A DNA stretch of 64,000 nucleotides from Humidesulfovibrio sp. (GTDB lineage: Bacteria; Desulfobacterota; Desulfovibrionia; Desulfovibrionales; Desulfovibrionaceae), in assembly GCF_030689645.1 (NCBI RefSeq), contig NZ_JAUYFU010000020.1:86619-150618 (forward strand), written 5' to 3'. Below, piece after piece: positions 9,049 through 17,064 of the stretch (position 1 is its first letter; every line of letters starts with the position of its first letter). The translations under genes and the position numbers were made by a program. Below the pieces are notes generated by a model. That model was given only the letters and a program-made list of their open reading frames with translations. It was not told the DNA's origin and did not search any database.

Positions 9049-10857
9049 ATGACAGAGACTCAATACATCAGGAATTTCAGCATCATCGCGCATATCGACC
9101 ACGGCAAGTCAACCCTTGCCGACCGCATCCTGGAAATCACCGGGGTGGTCTCCGCGCGTGACCAAAAGGCCCAGTACCTGGACAAGATGGATCTTGAGCG
9201 CGAACGCGGCATCACCATCAAGGCCCAGGCAGTGCGCATCCCGTACACCGCCAGGGACGGGAAGAAATACATCCTGAACCTCATCGACACGCCGGGCCAC
9301 GTGGACTTCTCCTACGAAGTCTCGCGTTCGCTGGCCGCCTGCGAAGGCGCGCTCTTGGTGGTCGACGCCTCGCAGGGCGTGGAGGCCCAGACCCTGGCCA
9401 ACGTCTATCTTGCGCTGGACAACAACCTTGAAGTCGTGCCGGTGCTGAACAAGATCGACCTGCCCAGCGCCGAGCCCGAGCGTGTTTCCCGCGAGATCGA
9501 GGAAGTCATCGGGCTGGACTGCACCGATCCCGCCATGGTGAGCGCCAAGAGCGGCCTGGGCGTGGCCGACTTGATCGAACGCGTCATCACCCACCTGCCG
9601 CCGCCTCAGGGCGATGCCGACGCTCCCCTCAAGGCGCTTATTTTCGACTCCTGGTACGACACCTACCTGGGCGTCATCGTGCTGTTCCGCGTGCTGGACG
9701 GCACCCTCAAGAAGGGCGAGAAAATCCGCATCTTCTCCTCGGGCAAGGAATTCGAGGTTATGAAGCTCGGCGTGTTCAGCCCGGAGAGCGTCGAGATGCC
9801 GGACTTCGGCCCCGGCGAGGTGGGCTTTCTGTGCGCCAACATGAAGGAGCTTTCCGACGCTCCGGTGGGCGATACCATCACCAAGGCAGCCAATCCGACC
9901 AAGACGCCTTTTCCCGGTTTCAAAAAGGTCAAGCCCATGGTTTTCTCGGGCCTGTACCCTGTGGAGCCCAACGAATACGAGATGCTCAAGGTTGCGCTGG
10001 AAAAGCTCCAGCTCAACGACGCTGCCTTCAGCTTCGAGCCCGAGACATCCAAGGCCCTGGGCTTCGGCTTCCGCTGCGGCTTCCTGGGGCTTCTGCACAT
10101 CGAGATCGTTCAGGAGCGCCTGGAGCGCGAATTCCAGGCCCGGCTCATCACCACCGCGCCCTCGGTCATCTACACAGTGGAGACCACGGACGGCCGCAAG
10201 CTGACCATCGACAACCCGAGCCTGCTGCCCGACCCGAGCAACATCGCGGCCCTGTACGAGCCCTTCGCCAAGGTGGAGATTCACGTTCCCAACGACTTCG
10301 TGGGCAACGTGCTCGGCCTGTGCGAGGAAAAGCGCGGCATCCAGAAAGACATGAAGTACCTGACCGCCAGCCGCGTGGTCATCACCTACGAAATGCCCTT
10401 TGCCGAAATCATGTACGACTTCTTCGACAAGCTGAAGTCCTCCACCAAAGGCTACGCCTCCCTCGACTACGAGATCATCGACTACCGCCAGTCCGACCTG
10501 GTGCGCCTCGACATCCTCATCAACTCCGAAGCGGTGGACGCCTTCTCGGTCATCGTGCACCGGCAGAGCGCTTACCCCTTTGGCCGCAGTCTGGCGGAAA
10601 AGCTCAAGAAGAGCATCCCCAAGCAGATGTTCGAGGTCATCATCCAGGCCGCCATCGGCAACAAGATCATAGCCAAGGAGCGTGTGGCTCCCTTCCGCAA
10701 GGACGTCATCGCCAAGTGCTACGGCGGCGACATCACCAGAAAGCGCAAGCTTCTGGAAAAGCAGAAGGAAGGCAAGCGCCGCATGCGCCGCATGGGCAAC
10801 GTGGAGATCCCCCAGGAAGCCTTCCTGGCCGTGCTTAAGGCCGGCAGCGACGACTAG
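9049..10857 (+). CDS. lepA: Elongation factor 4 (LepA), ribosome back-translocase GTPase
   Basis: The 602-residue product is a full-length translational GTPase that acts on stalled or mistranslocated ribosomes. The G1 loop AHIDHGKST spans residues 14-22, followed by G2 (RERGITI), G3 (DTPGH) and G4 (NKID). The C-terminal domain has the LepA-specific end [17 protein letters not shown]. The ATG follows GAGGAAC. It is first of a plus-strand series with lepB, the usual lepA-lepB order. Confidence 0.98.
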   Translation: MTETQYIRNFSIIAHIDHGKSTLADRILEITGVVSARDQKAQYLDKMDLERERGITIKAQAVRIPYTARDGKKYILNLIDTPGHVDFSYEVSRSLAACEGALLVVDASQGVEAQTLANVYLALDNNLEVVPVLNKIDLPSAEPERVSREIEEVIGLDCTDPAMVSAKSGLGVADLIERVITHLPPPQGDADAPLKALIFDSWYDTYLGVIVLFRVLDGTLKKGEKIRIFSSGKEFEVMKLGVFSPESVEMPDFGPGEVGFLCANMKELSDAPVGDTITKAANPTKTPFPGFKKVKPMVFSGLYPVEPNEYEMLKVALEKLQLNDAAFSFEPETSKALGFGFRCGFLGLLHIEIVQERLEREFQARLITTAPSVIYTVETTDGRKLTIDNPSLLPDPSNIAALYEPFAKVEIHVPNDFVGNVLGLCEEKRGIQKDMKYLTASRVVITYEMPFAEIMYDFFDKLKSSTKGYASLDYEIIDYRQSDLVRLDILINSEAVDAFSVIVHRQSAYPFGRSLAEKLKKSIPKQMFEVIIQAAIGNKIIAKERVAPFRKDVIAKCYGGDITRKRKLLEKQKEGKRRMRRMGNVEIPQEAFLAVLKAGSDD

Positions 10858-10920
10858 CCCCGCCGCACCATCCGCGACGAGAACAACCGCGCGACCCCCA
10901 GCCGCGCCAAAGGAACACGC

Positions 10921-11640
10921 ATGAATCCCAGATGGCTCAAGACCCTCAAGGAATATATCGAAGCCCTGCTGGTGGCCGTTGTTCTGGCCCTCATCATCCG
11001 GGCCTTCGTGGTCCAGGCTTTCAAGATCCCCACGGGCTCCATGCTTGAGACCCTGCAGATCGGCGACCAGCTGCTGGTGAGCAAGTTCCACTACGGCCTG
11101 AAGCTGCCCTTCTCCGACAAGATTCTGGTGCCCGTGTACGAGCCCGCGCGCGGCGACGTCATCGTGTTTGAATACCCCTTCAACGAGAAGCTGGACGCCA
11201 ACCGCCCGCAGCTCAAGGACGTGGACTTCGTCAAGCGCATTGTGGCCCTCCCGGGCGACACCATCGAAATCCGCGGCAAAGAGGTCTTCGTCAACGACAA
11301 GCTCGTCACCGGACCCTACGTCCAGCATGTGCGCGAGGACATCGAGCCGAGCCCGCTGCCCGAAGGCCACCCCCCCATCACCATCGACCCCAAGTCCTAC
11401 TTCGACCACTGTGAAGACACCACGAGCACCTGCCGCGCCAAGCGCGACTGGATGCCCAAGATCACCGTGCCCGAGGGCCAGTACTTCACCATGGGCGACA
11501 ACCGCGACGAATCCTTCGACTCCCGCTTCTGGGGTTTTGTGACCCGCGAGAGCATCAAGGGCAAGGCCATGGTCATCTACTGGTCCTGGACCGGCCCCTC
11601 GAACATCCGCTGGGAGCGCCTGGGCAAGATGATCCACTAG
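10921..11640 (+). CDS. lepB: Signal peptidase I
   Basis: A 239-residue inner-membrane protease that removes signal peptides from secreted proteins. One N-terminal transmembrane helix (about 13-33) is followed by the catalytic Ser S40 in PTGSM and the general-base Lys K105 in VKRIVALPGD. Box E is MGDNRDESFDSRFWG. The segment near residues 130-180, with two Cys (HCEDTTSTC), is an insertion relative to minimal enzymes and could form a disulfide in the periplasm. It starts 63 bases after lepA, probably in the same transcript, with AAAGGA before the ATG. Confidence 0.97.
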   Translation: MNPRWLKTLKEYIEALLVAVVLALIIRAFVVQAFKIPTGSMLETLQIGDQLLVSKFHYGLKLPFSDKILVPVYEPARGDVIVFEYPFNEKLDANRPQLKDVDFVKRIVALPGDTIEIRGKEVFVNDKLVTGPYVQHVREDIEPSPLPEGHPPITIDPKSYFDHCEDTTSTCRAKRDWMPKITVPEGQYFTMGDNRDESFDSRFWGFVTRESIKGKAMVIYWSWTGPSNIRWERLGKMIH

Positions 11641-11674
11641 CGCACGGGCGCCGCCAAGGCCTGAGGCCAGCATA

Positions 11675-12511
11675 ATGAGCGAACGCGCGCGCGCCTCCCT
11701 GCTGTTGGCCGCGACGGCCCTCATCTGGAGTTCCGGGGGGCTGGCCATCAAGCTGGTCAGCCTGCACCCCATGGCGCTCACCGGGGTGCGCAGCGCGCTT
11801 TCGGCCCTGACCCTGGCGCTCATCTTCCGCAAGAATCTCAGCTTCGCCTTCACCCCGGCGCGGGCCTGCGCGGCCATAAGCTACGCCGGGCTGCTCATCT
11901 CCAATGTGGCCGCCACCAAGATGACCACATCGGCCAACGCCATCCTCCTGGCCTACACCGCGCCGGTGTACGTGGCCTTGCTCGCACCGCGCCTGCTGGG
12001 CGAAAAGACGCGCCCTTCCGACTGGCTGTTCATCGCCGCCGTGCTCGCGGGCATGGTGCTGTTTTTCCTCGACCAGCTCTCGGCTCAGGGGCTGCTAGGC
12101 AATTTTGTGGCCGTGGGCTCCGGCCTGTGCTACGCGGCCTTCACCCTGTCCATGCGCGCGCAGAAGGACGCCTCTCCTGTTGAGTCCGTGCTCCTGGGCC
12201 ACGGCCTTACGGCCCTCGTGGGCCTGCCCTTCCTGATCCACGGACTGCCCAGCGCGGAAGGCTGGCTGGGCCTGCTCTACCTGGGCGTGCTGCAGCAGGG
12301 CGTGTCGCTGGCGCTCTATGTCTGGTGCATCAAGCGCCTGGGCGCGCTGGAGGCCATCCTCATCATGACCCTCGAGCCCATCCTGAATCCCGTCTGGGTG
12401 GCGCTGGGGGTGGGCGAGTTGCCCGGCCCGTGGGCGACGATCGGCGGGCTGGTGGTGCTTGGTGCCGTGACCCTGCGCAGCGGGCTTCAGGCCCGGTCCG
12501 CCACGCAATAG
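11675..12511 (+). CDS. EamA/DMT-superfamily transporter
   Basis: A 278-residue integral membrane protein with about ten hydrophobic helices in two repeated EamA units, the normal size for the drug/metabolite transporter superfamily. The N-terminal segment LIWSSGGLAIKLV and the C-terminal one LEAILIMTLEPILNPVWVALGVGE match the family. These carriers export or exchange small metabolites, and the substrate cannot be predicted. It begins 34 bases after lepB and could share its transcript. Confidence 0.88.
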   Translation: MSERARASLLLAATALIWSSGGLAIKLVSLHPMALTGVRSALSALTLALIFRKNLSFAFTPARACAAISYAGLLISNVAATKMTTSANAILLAYTAPVYVALLAPRLLGEKTRPSDWLFIAAVLAGMVLFFLDQLSAQGLLGNFVAVGSGLCYAAFTLSMRAQKDASPVESVLLGHGLTALVGLPFLIHGLPSAEGWLGLLYLGVLQQGVSLALYVWCIKRLGALEAILIMTLEPILNPVWVALGVGELPGPWATIGGLVVLGAVTLRSGLQARSATQ

Positions 12512-12594
12512 GCCGGAAGCACGACGGAAAGCACTGGGCAAAGGGCTTCAAATCGCATACGCTCTATGCAAAGCCACACGCCAAGGAGCCCCCC

Positions 12595-14136
12595 GTGATC
12601 GCCAAAGTCCGCACCGCCGCATTGCTCGGCATTGAGGCCGTGCCCGTCGCACTGGAAGTTGACCTGGCGCGTTCGGGAATGCCTGCCTTCACCTTGGTTG
12701 GCCTGGCGGAGGGAGCTGTGCGCGAGGCCAAGGAGCGCGTGCTCTCGGCGCTGAAAAACGCCGGCCACCGCCTGCCGCCCTCGCGCATAACAGTGAACCT
12801 GGCTCCTGCCGACCTGCGCAAGGAAGGCAGCGGCTACGACCTGCCCCTGGCCCTGTGCCTGCTGGGCGCGGCGGAAGTCATCGACGCGGAGCGGCTGGAA
12901 GGCTGGTTCCTGGCCGGAGAGCTGTCCCTGGACGGAAACCTCGGCCCGGTGCCGGGCATCCTGCCACTGGCCATAATGGCCCGGGACCAGGGCGCGCGCG
13001 GACTCATCGTGCCTGCGGAAAACGCCGCCGAGGCCGCTGTGGTGCAGGGCCTCTGCGTGTACGGGGCGCGCAGCCTGGCCGAGGCCGTGGGCATCGTCAC
13101 CGGCGAGCTGACGCCGGAGCCCGCGACTGTGGACGTGGACGCCCTGTGGGCCGGGCAGGCCGCCTTCGATGGCGACTTCTCCGAGGTCAAGGGCCAGGAC
13201 CACGCCAAGCGCGCCATAGAAATCGCCGCCGCAGGCGGTCATAATCTGCTTTTCGTCGGCCCTCCGGGCAGCGGCAAGACCATGCTGGCCCAGCGCATCC
13301 CTACCGTGCTGCCCCCGCTGACCTTCGACGAGGCCCTGGAAGTAACCAAGATATATTCCGTGGCAGGCATGCTGGAGCGCGACGCAGCGCTCATCGTGCG
13401 CCGTCCCTTCCGACCACCGCACCACACCATTTCCGACGCCGGGCTCATCGGCGGGGGGGCCAACCCCAGGCCGGGCGAAGTCTCCCTGGCGCACCGGGGC
13501 GTGCTCTTTCTCGACGAGCTGCCTGAGTTCAAGAAGCATGTGCTGGAGGTGCTGCGCCAGCCGCTGGAAGACGGGCGGGTGACCATTTCCCGCGCCGCGC
13601 TCTCCCTCACCTACCCCTCGGACTTCATGCTCATCGCGTCCATGAATCCCTGCCCCTGCGGTTACCTCACCGACGAACGACACGAGTGCTCCTGCCAGCC
13701 GCTCGCCATTGGGCGGTACCGCTCGCGCATCTCCGGCCCGCTCATGGACCGCATCGATTTGCAGGTGGAGGTGCCCGCCGTGCCCTACGAGGATCTGAAA
13801 GCCCCGCGCGGCAACCGCGATTCCGCCACCATGCGCGCAGGCATCCTCAAGGTGCGCGCCATGCAGGCGGAGCGCTACCAGGGCCAGCGCATCCGTCTCA
13901 ACGCCGACCTCACCGGAGCGGCGCTGGAGCGCTGGTGCGCCGTGGGCGCTGCTGAGCAACAGTTTTTGGAACAGGCCGTGCGCAAACTCGGCCTCTCGGC
14001 GCGGGCGTATACGCGGGTGCTGCGCATCGCCCGCACCATCGCGGACATGGAGGAGGCGGAGACCCTCGGCATCGGGCACCTGGCCGAAGCCATCAACTTC
14101 CGCACCATGGACCGCGTGAACCAGCCGCAAGGGTGA
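12595..14136 (+). CDS. comM: YifB/ComM-family AAA+ ATPase (Mg-chelatase-like)
   Basis: A 513-residue hexameric helicase-like ATPase that, in competent bacteria, promotes branch migration during integration of transformed DNA. The N-terminal ChlI-like domain (about 20-150) is followed by an AAA+ core with Walker A GPPGSGKT and Walker B LFLDELPEF. The Cys-rich segment is MNPCPCGYL. The C-terminal domain ends in NFRTMDRVNQPQG. GTG 12595-12597 is the start because AAGGAG precedes it at the right distance and the family begins with the residues IAKVRTAALLGIE. The last 62 bases are duplicated at 14615-14676 (see repeats). Confidence 0.94.
   Translation: MIAKVRTAALLGIEAVPVALEVDLARSGMPAFTLVGLAEGAVREAKERVLSALKNAGHRLPPSRITVNLAPADLRKEGSGYDLPLALCLLGAAEVIDAERLEGWFLAGELSLDGNLGPVPGILPLAIMARDQGARGLIVPAENAAEAAVVQGLCVYGARSLAEAVGIVTGELTPEPATVDVDALWAGQAAFDGDFSEVKGQDHAKRAIEIAAAGGHNLLFVGPPGSGKTMLAQRIPTVLPPLTFDEALEVTKIYSVAGMLERDAALIVRRPFRPPHHTISDAGLIGGGANPRPGEVSLAHRGVLFLDELPEFKKHVLEVLRQPLEDGRVTISRAALSLTYPSDFMLIASMNPCPCGYLTDERHECSCQPLAIGRYRSRISGPLMDRIDLQVEVPAVPYEDLKAPRGNRDSATMRAGILKVRAMQAERYQGQRIRLNADLTGAALERWCAVGAAEQQFLEQAVRKLGLSARAYTRVLRIARTIADMEEAETLGIGHLAEAINFRTMDRVNQPQG
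14075..14136 (+). repeat. Direct repeat copy 1: 3' end of comM
   Basis: The last 62 bases of comM including the stop codon. They match 14615-14676 with a single mismatch (C at 14080 against T at 14620), and the final 56 bases are identical. The copies flank the small gene at 14147-14593. Confidence 0.97.
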
Positions 14137-14146
14137 TGGGGGGGGC

Positions 14147-14593
14147 ATGTCACGCCCACGAGTTCGCATTTTCTGCGATTATTCGGCAACTGGCATTTGG
14201 GACTATCCCCTCTATCCCAGCGATGATGACGACCAGGATTGGTACCCCTACTTCAGAACAGACGTGGACACGGCTCATGAGCCTGACCGGTTCATTCTAA
14301 GGGACCTCGCCCTGTGGAACGAACGATGGGAGGCCGTATTCCAGGCTTGGGTTGACACCGCGCTATACAATGAAGGTACTTTTGACTGCTCCCTCTTTGA
14401 CCCCGACGCCTTCACCGCTGAGGGGTTTCGATTGGCGTACGAGTTAAAGTGCAATCACCCTGACTGGGAGGTAGTTTATATTGACGAAGTTGCATACGAA
14501 AGGAATATCGCATCCAAGCAAAAGGAGCGGCGCTCGTTCACCTATGAAATTAGCCTTGGTGACAACGGCGAAATGGTGCTGCGGGAACTGTGA
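14147..14593 (+). CDS. Hypothetical protein, probably acquired
   Basis: A 148-residue acidic protein, rich in Trp, Tyr and Asp, without signal peptide, membrane helix or a motif I recognise. An N-terminal run of acidic residues (SDDDDQDW) and the clusters WEAVFQAWVD and FTYEISLGDNGEMV suggest a compact soluble fold of the kind seen in phage-cargo or immunity proteins, but this is only a guess. Base composition is clearly less GC-rich, with A/T-ending codons unlike comM or the downstream genes. It lies between two copies of the comM 3' end, which together suggest horizontal acquisition. Confidence 0.6.
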   Translation: MSRPRVRIFCDYSATGIWDYPLYPSDDDDQDWYPYFRTDVDTAHEPDRFILRDLALWNERWEAVFQAWVDTALYNEGTFDCSLFDPDAFTAEGFRLAYELKCNHPDWEVVYIDEVAYERNIASKQKERRSFTYEISLGDNGEMVLREL

Positions 14594-14614
14594 CAGACGC
14601 TGATGCCCGCCTAT

Positions 14615-14676
14615 GGCACTTGGCCGAAGCCATCAACTTCCGCACCATGGACCGCGTGAACCAGCCGCAAGGGTGA
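14615..14676 (+). repeat. Direct repeat copy 2: displaced comM 3' end
   Basis: Copy of the comM C-terminal coding end with its stop codon, 61 of 62 positions identical to 14075-14136, now not attached to any comM reading frame. It marks the right boundary of a 540-base inserted segment (14137-14676). Confidence 0.97.
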
Positions 14677-14900
14677 AGGCCCAGCAATTCCCCTTCGCAT
14701 GGGGAGATTGCAGTGTGCTGGCGATGCGCAACGCGCAAGCCAACCAAGGCTCTCTCATTACTACGCTAGGTTACAAAACATTTTCGAACTGTACAAATCC
14801 TCCTGCGCGTAGGGGATTGTTTTACGAATCGAGCCGTGCTACCCTCCGGGCGTATCCAAAACAGCTTCAGCCAGGCCACCCTTGAGCGCCGGGAGGAATC
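14677..14900 (+). other. Intergenic region between the comM insertion and the cytochrome b gene
   Basis: No convincing gene. A short frame across it borrows codons from the repeat and is not supported. It should hold the promoter of the NarI-like/Sec-protein pair, but no clear -35/-10 pair was identified. A GGGAGGA ribosome site lies at the right end. Confidence 0.5.
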
Positions 14901-15554
14901 GTGTTCGCCCTGTACGATCTGGCCGCCGGGCCGCTTTTCGCCTTTTCTCTTTCGGTTTTCGTGCTTGGCATGGGCTGGCGCGTGCTGCGCTTCCTGCTGC
15001 TGGCGAAACGCGCGGACCCCGCAGCCCTCAAGGGCTTCCGCCTGGTTTGGGCGATAAAATCCATTTTCCGCTGGCTCGTGCCCGCCAATATCACCGCGCG
15101 CGAAAACCCCCTGCCCACCGTTGCTGGCTTCGTGTTCCACCTGGGGCTCCTGGCCACGGCGCTGTTCCTCCAGGCCCACGTCATCCTGTGGGACCAGGCC
15201 TGGGACATCTCCTGGTGGACCCTGCCGGACGAAGTCGCCGATTATTTGGCCTTCGCCTGCCTGGGGGCCGGAGCATACCTCATCCTCCGCAGGCTGGCCG
15301 CGCCCCAGGTGCGCGCCCTCACGGGGCCCAGCGACTGGCTCGTGCTCTTTCTTTCCCTTGCGCCTGTGCTTAGCGGCGTGCTGGCCTATCACCAGTGGGG
15401 CGACTACGACACCATCATCGCCCTGCACGTGCTGGCGGCAGACCTGCTGCTGCTGATCGCGCCCTTCACCAAGCTTTCCCACGTGGTATTGTTCTTCGTG
15501 TCCCGCGCCGTAACCGGCAGCGACTTCGGCAAGCGCAACGTCGGCGCCTGGTAG
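14901..15554 (+). CDS. NarI/DsrM-like membrane cytochrome b subunit
   Basis: A 217-residue membrane protein with about five transmembrane helices (starting near residues 6, 70, 105, 140 and 175) and His residues in the helix regions (for example in FHLGLLA, LHVLAAD and KLSHVV) suited to bind heme b. This is the nitrate-reductase-gamma/DsrM fold that exchanges electrons with menaquinol. GTG follows GGGAGGAATC. It lies 14 bases before the HdrD/DsrK-like gene, and the pair resembles DsrMK or the Hdr-like modules of sulfate reducers, moving electrons between the quinone pool and a cytoplasmic thiol/disulfide site. Confidence 0.88.
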   Translation: MFALYDLAAGPLFAFSLSVFVLGMGWRVLRFLLLAKRADPAALKGFRLVWAIKSIFRWLVPANITARENPLPTVAGFVFHLGLLATALFLQAHVILWDQAWDISWWTLPDEVADYLAFACLGAGAYLILRRLAAPQVRALTGPSDWLVLFLSLAPVLSGVLAYHQWGDYDTIIALHVLAADLLLLIAPFTKLSHVVLFFVSRAVTGSDFGKRNVGAW

Positions 15555-15568
15555 CCAAGGAAGCAATC

Positions 15569-16807
15569 ATGACCCTCGACATCCCCAAGCTGAAACAAGC
15601 CCTGAATTCCCGCAACGGCGCGCGCCTGCGCATGTGGCTGGACATCTGCGCCCATTGTGGCCTGTGCGCCCAGGGCTGCCATTTCTACCAGTCCGACCCA
15701 CGGCCCGAGCACGTGCCCGCCCACCGCATGAAGCCCATGGCCGAGATGCTGCGCAAGAAGGGCGAGGTGAACGAAGAGTTCATGCAGTGGCTGGTGGACA
15801 CCGTGTACGGCACCTGCACCATGTGCCAACGCTGCACCATGTTTTGCCCTTATGGCATCGGCATCGCGTTCATCGTGCGCGCCACCCGCGCCCTTGCCGT
15901 CAGCCAAGGGCTTACGCCGCCGGGCCTGGCCTCGGGCCTGCAGAACGCGCTGGACGTGGGCAACAACCTTGGCATCACGGACGAGGAATACCGCGAGACC
16001 ATCGAGTGGCAGCTTGAGGAATTGCAGGAGGAGATGCCGAACGCGGTTGCGCCCATCGACAAGAAGGGCGCGGAGGTGCTCGTCACCTTCCACCCGCGCG
16101 ACATCAAATTCTACCCGCAGAACCTGTACGGCTACCTGAAGCTCTACAACGCGGCAGGGCTCGACTTCACCTTGGCGGGCAGCAAGGGCTGGGATTCGAC
16201 GAACATCGGGCTTTTCGCCGGGGACGACCCGGCTGCGGCAGAACTGTGCGGACGCGTGGTTGCCGCAGGCGAGAACCTGGGGGTGCGAACCATCCTCACC
16301 GCCGAGTGAGGGCACTCCATCCGCGCCCTCAAGTTTGAGGGACCGAACTGGCTGAAACGAGACTTCCCCTTCGAGGTCATGGCTCCCATGAAGATGTGGG
16401 CCGACCTGCTGCGCCAGGGGCGGCTCAAGCTTAAACAAGGCTTCCACAAAGAGTCCGTGACCTTTCAGGACTCGTGCAACTTTATCCGCAACGCCGGGCA
16501 TTTCGAGGACTCGCGCCTGCTCATGCGCCATGTGGCAGCAGACTTCCGCGAGATGCACCCAAACGGCGTGCATACCTATTGCTGCGGCTCCGGCGGCGGG
16601 CACGGGCTCATGAGCGAGTACAAGCAGAAGCGCCTGGCCACGGCCAAGGCCAAGGCCGAGGCCATCCGCGCCACCGGGGCTGATGTCACTGTTGTGGCCT
16701 GCCACAACTGCGAGGACGGCATCCGCGACGGTCTCAAGGCCCACGAGGTGCCCTCGCAGGTGCATCTGTTCAGCAACTATCTTGCCGAGGCCGTGGACCT
16801 GGATTAG
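15569..16807 (+). CDS. HdrD/DsrK-like iron-sulfur protein with predicted selenocysteine (UGA at 16307-16309)
   Basis: Read through UGA, the gene gives 412 residues. Two ferredoxin-type [4Fe-4S] motifs use C27, C30, C33, C37 and C83, C86, C89, C93. Two CCG (DUF224) domains follow, the second with C303, C338-C339-G and C378-x-x-C381. The first CCG domain normally has an E-C-G-H motif, and here the Cys codon is UGA, giving E-U247-G-H. Sequence on both sides continues the family in the same frame. A hairpin suitable as a SECIS element follows directly. The likely role is a membrane-linked (with the NarI-like neighbour) thiol/disulfide reductase. A conventional caller would split it into 15569-16309 and a fragment ending at 16807. 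Confidence 0.85.
16307..16341 (+). promoter_or_regulatory. Candidate bacterial SECIS element
   Basis: Immediately 3' of the in-frame UGA (16307-16309) is a hairpin with arms CCCTCA (16326-16331) and TGAGGG (16336-16341) and loop AGTT, so the loop begins 22 bases after the UGA and has G at its second position. An alternative stem pairs TGAGGGC (16307-16313), which contains the UGA, with GCCCTCA (16325-16331). Both fit the loose rules known for bacterial SECIS elements read by SelB. Confidence 0.65.
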
Positions 16808-17064
16808 GGCGGCGGTCCCTGTCCCTAACGGGGCGGCCGTCCACTCCGTTTTGGGATTTTCACTCAGGAAATTCCCCTTTACCCCTTTACATTTCAGGCG
16901 CAAAAACATACTGAGCCCTGTTGGCGCGCCTATGCTAACCCCAGTATTAATACAACAAATGGCGACGTCGCATCCAGCTATTCACACTGGCTGTTCGTTC
17001 TTTCGGCGAACACCAGTGATGTTCTGCACACATCACCCGAGTAATACGTATCCTGGGGGGGCTT
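16808..17064 (+). other. Intergenic region upstream of the chemoreceptor gene
   Basis: A 257-base stretch, more AT-rich than its surroundings, with no plausible gene. It presumably carries the chemoreceptor promoter. TTTACA with TACTGA at 17-base spacing is only a weak sigma-70 match. GGGGGGG lies just before the ATG as a ribosome site. Confidence 0.5.

Noticed and set aside
9109..11877. Antisense frame of 922 codons opposite lepA and lepB
   Set aside because: Same artefact; lepA and lepB on the plus strand are certain.
14613..14885. 90-codon frame after the comM repeat
   Set aside because: Begins within the displaced comM end, has no ribosome site and no family character.
16307..16309. Nonsense mutation or pseudogene in the HdrD-like gene
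   Set aside because: The stop is UGA at the exact conserved Cys position, the frame is unchanged on both sides and a SECIS-like hairpin follows, so selenocysteine explains it better.
16919..16936. Sigma-54 promoter TTGGCGCGCCTATGCTAA before the chemoreceptor
   Set aside because: The GG to GC distance is one base short of the required spacing.
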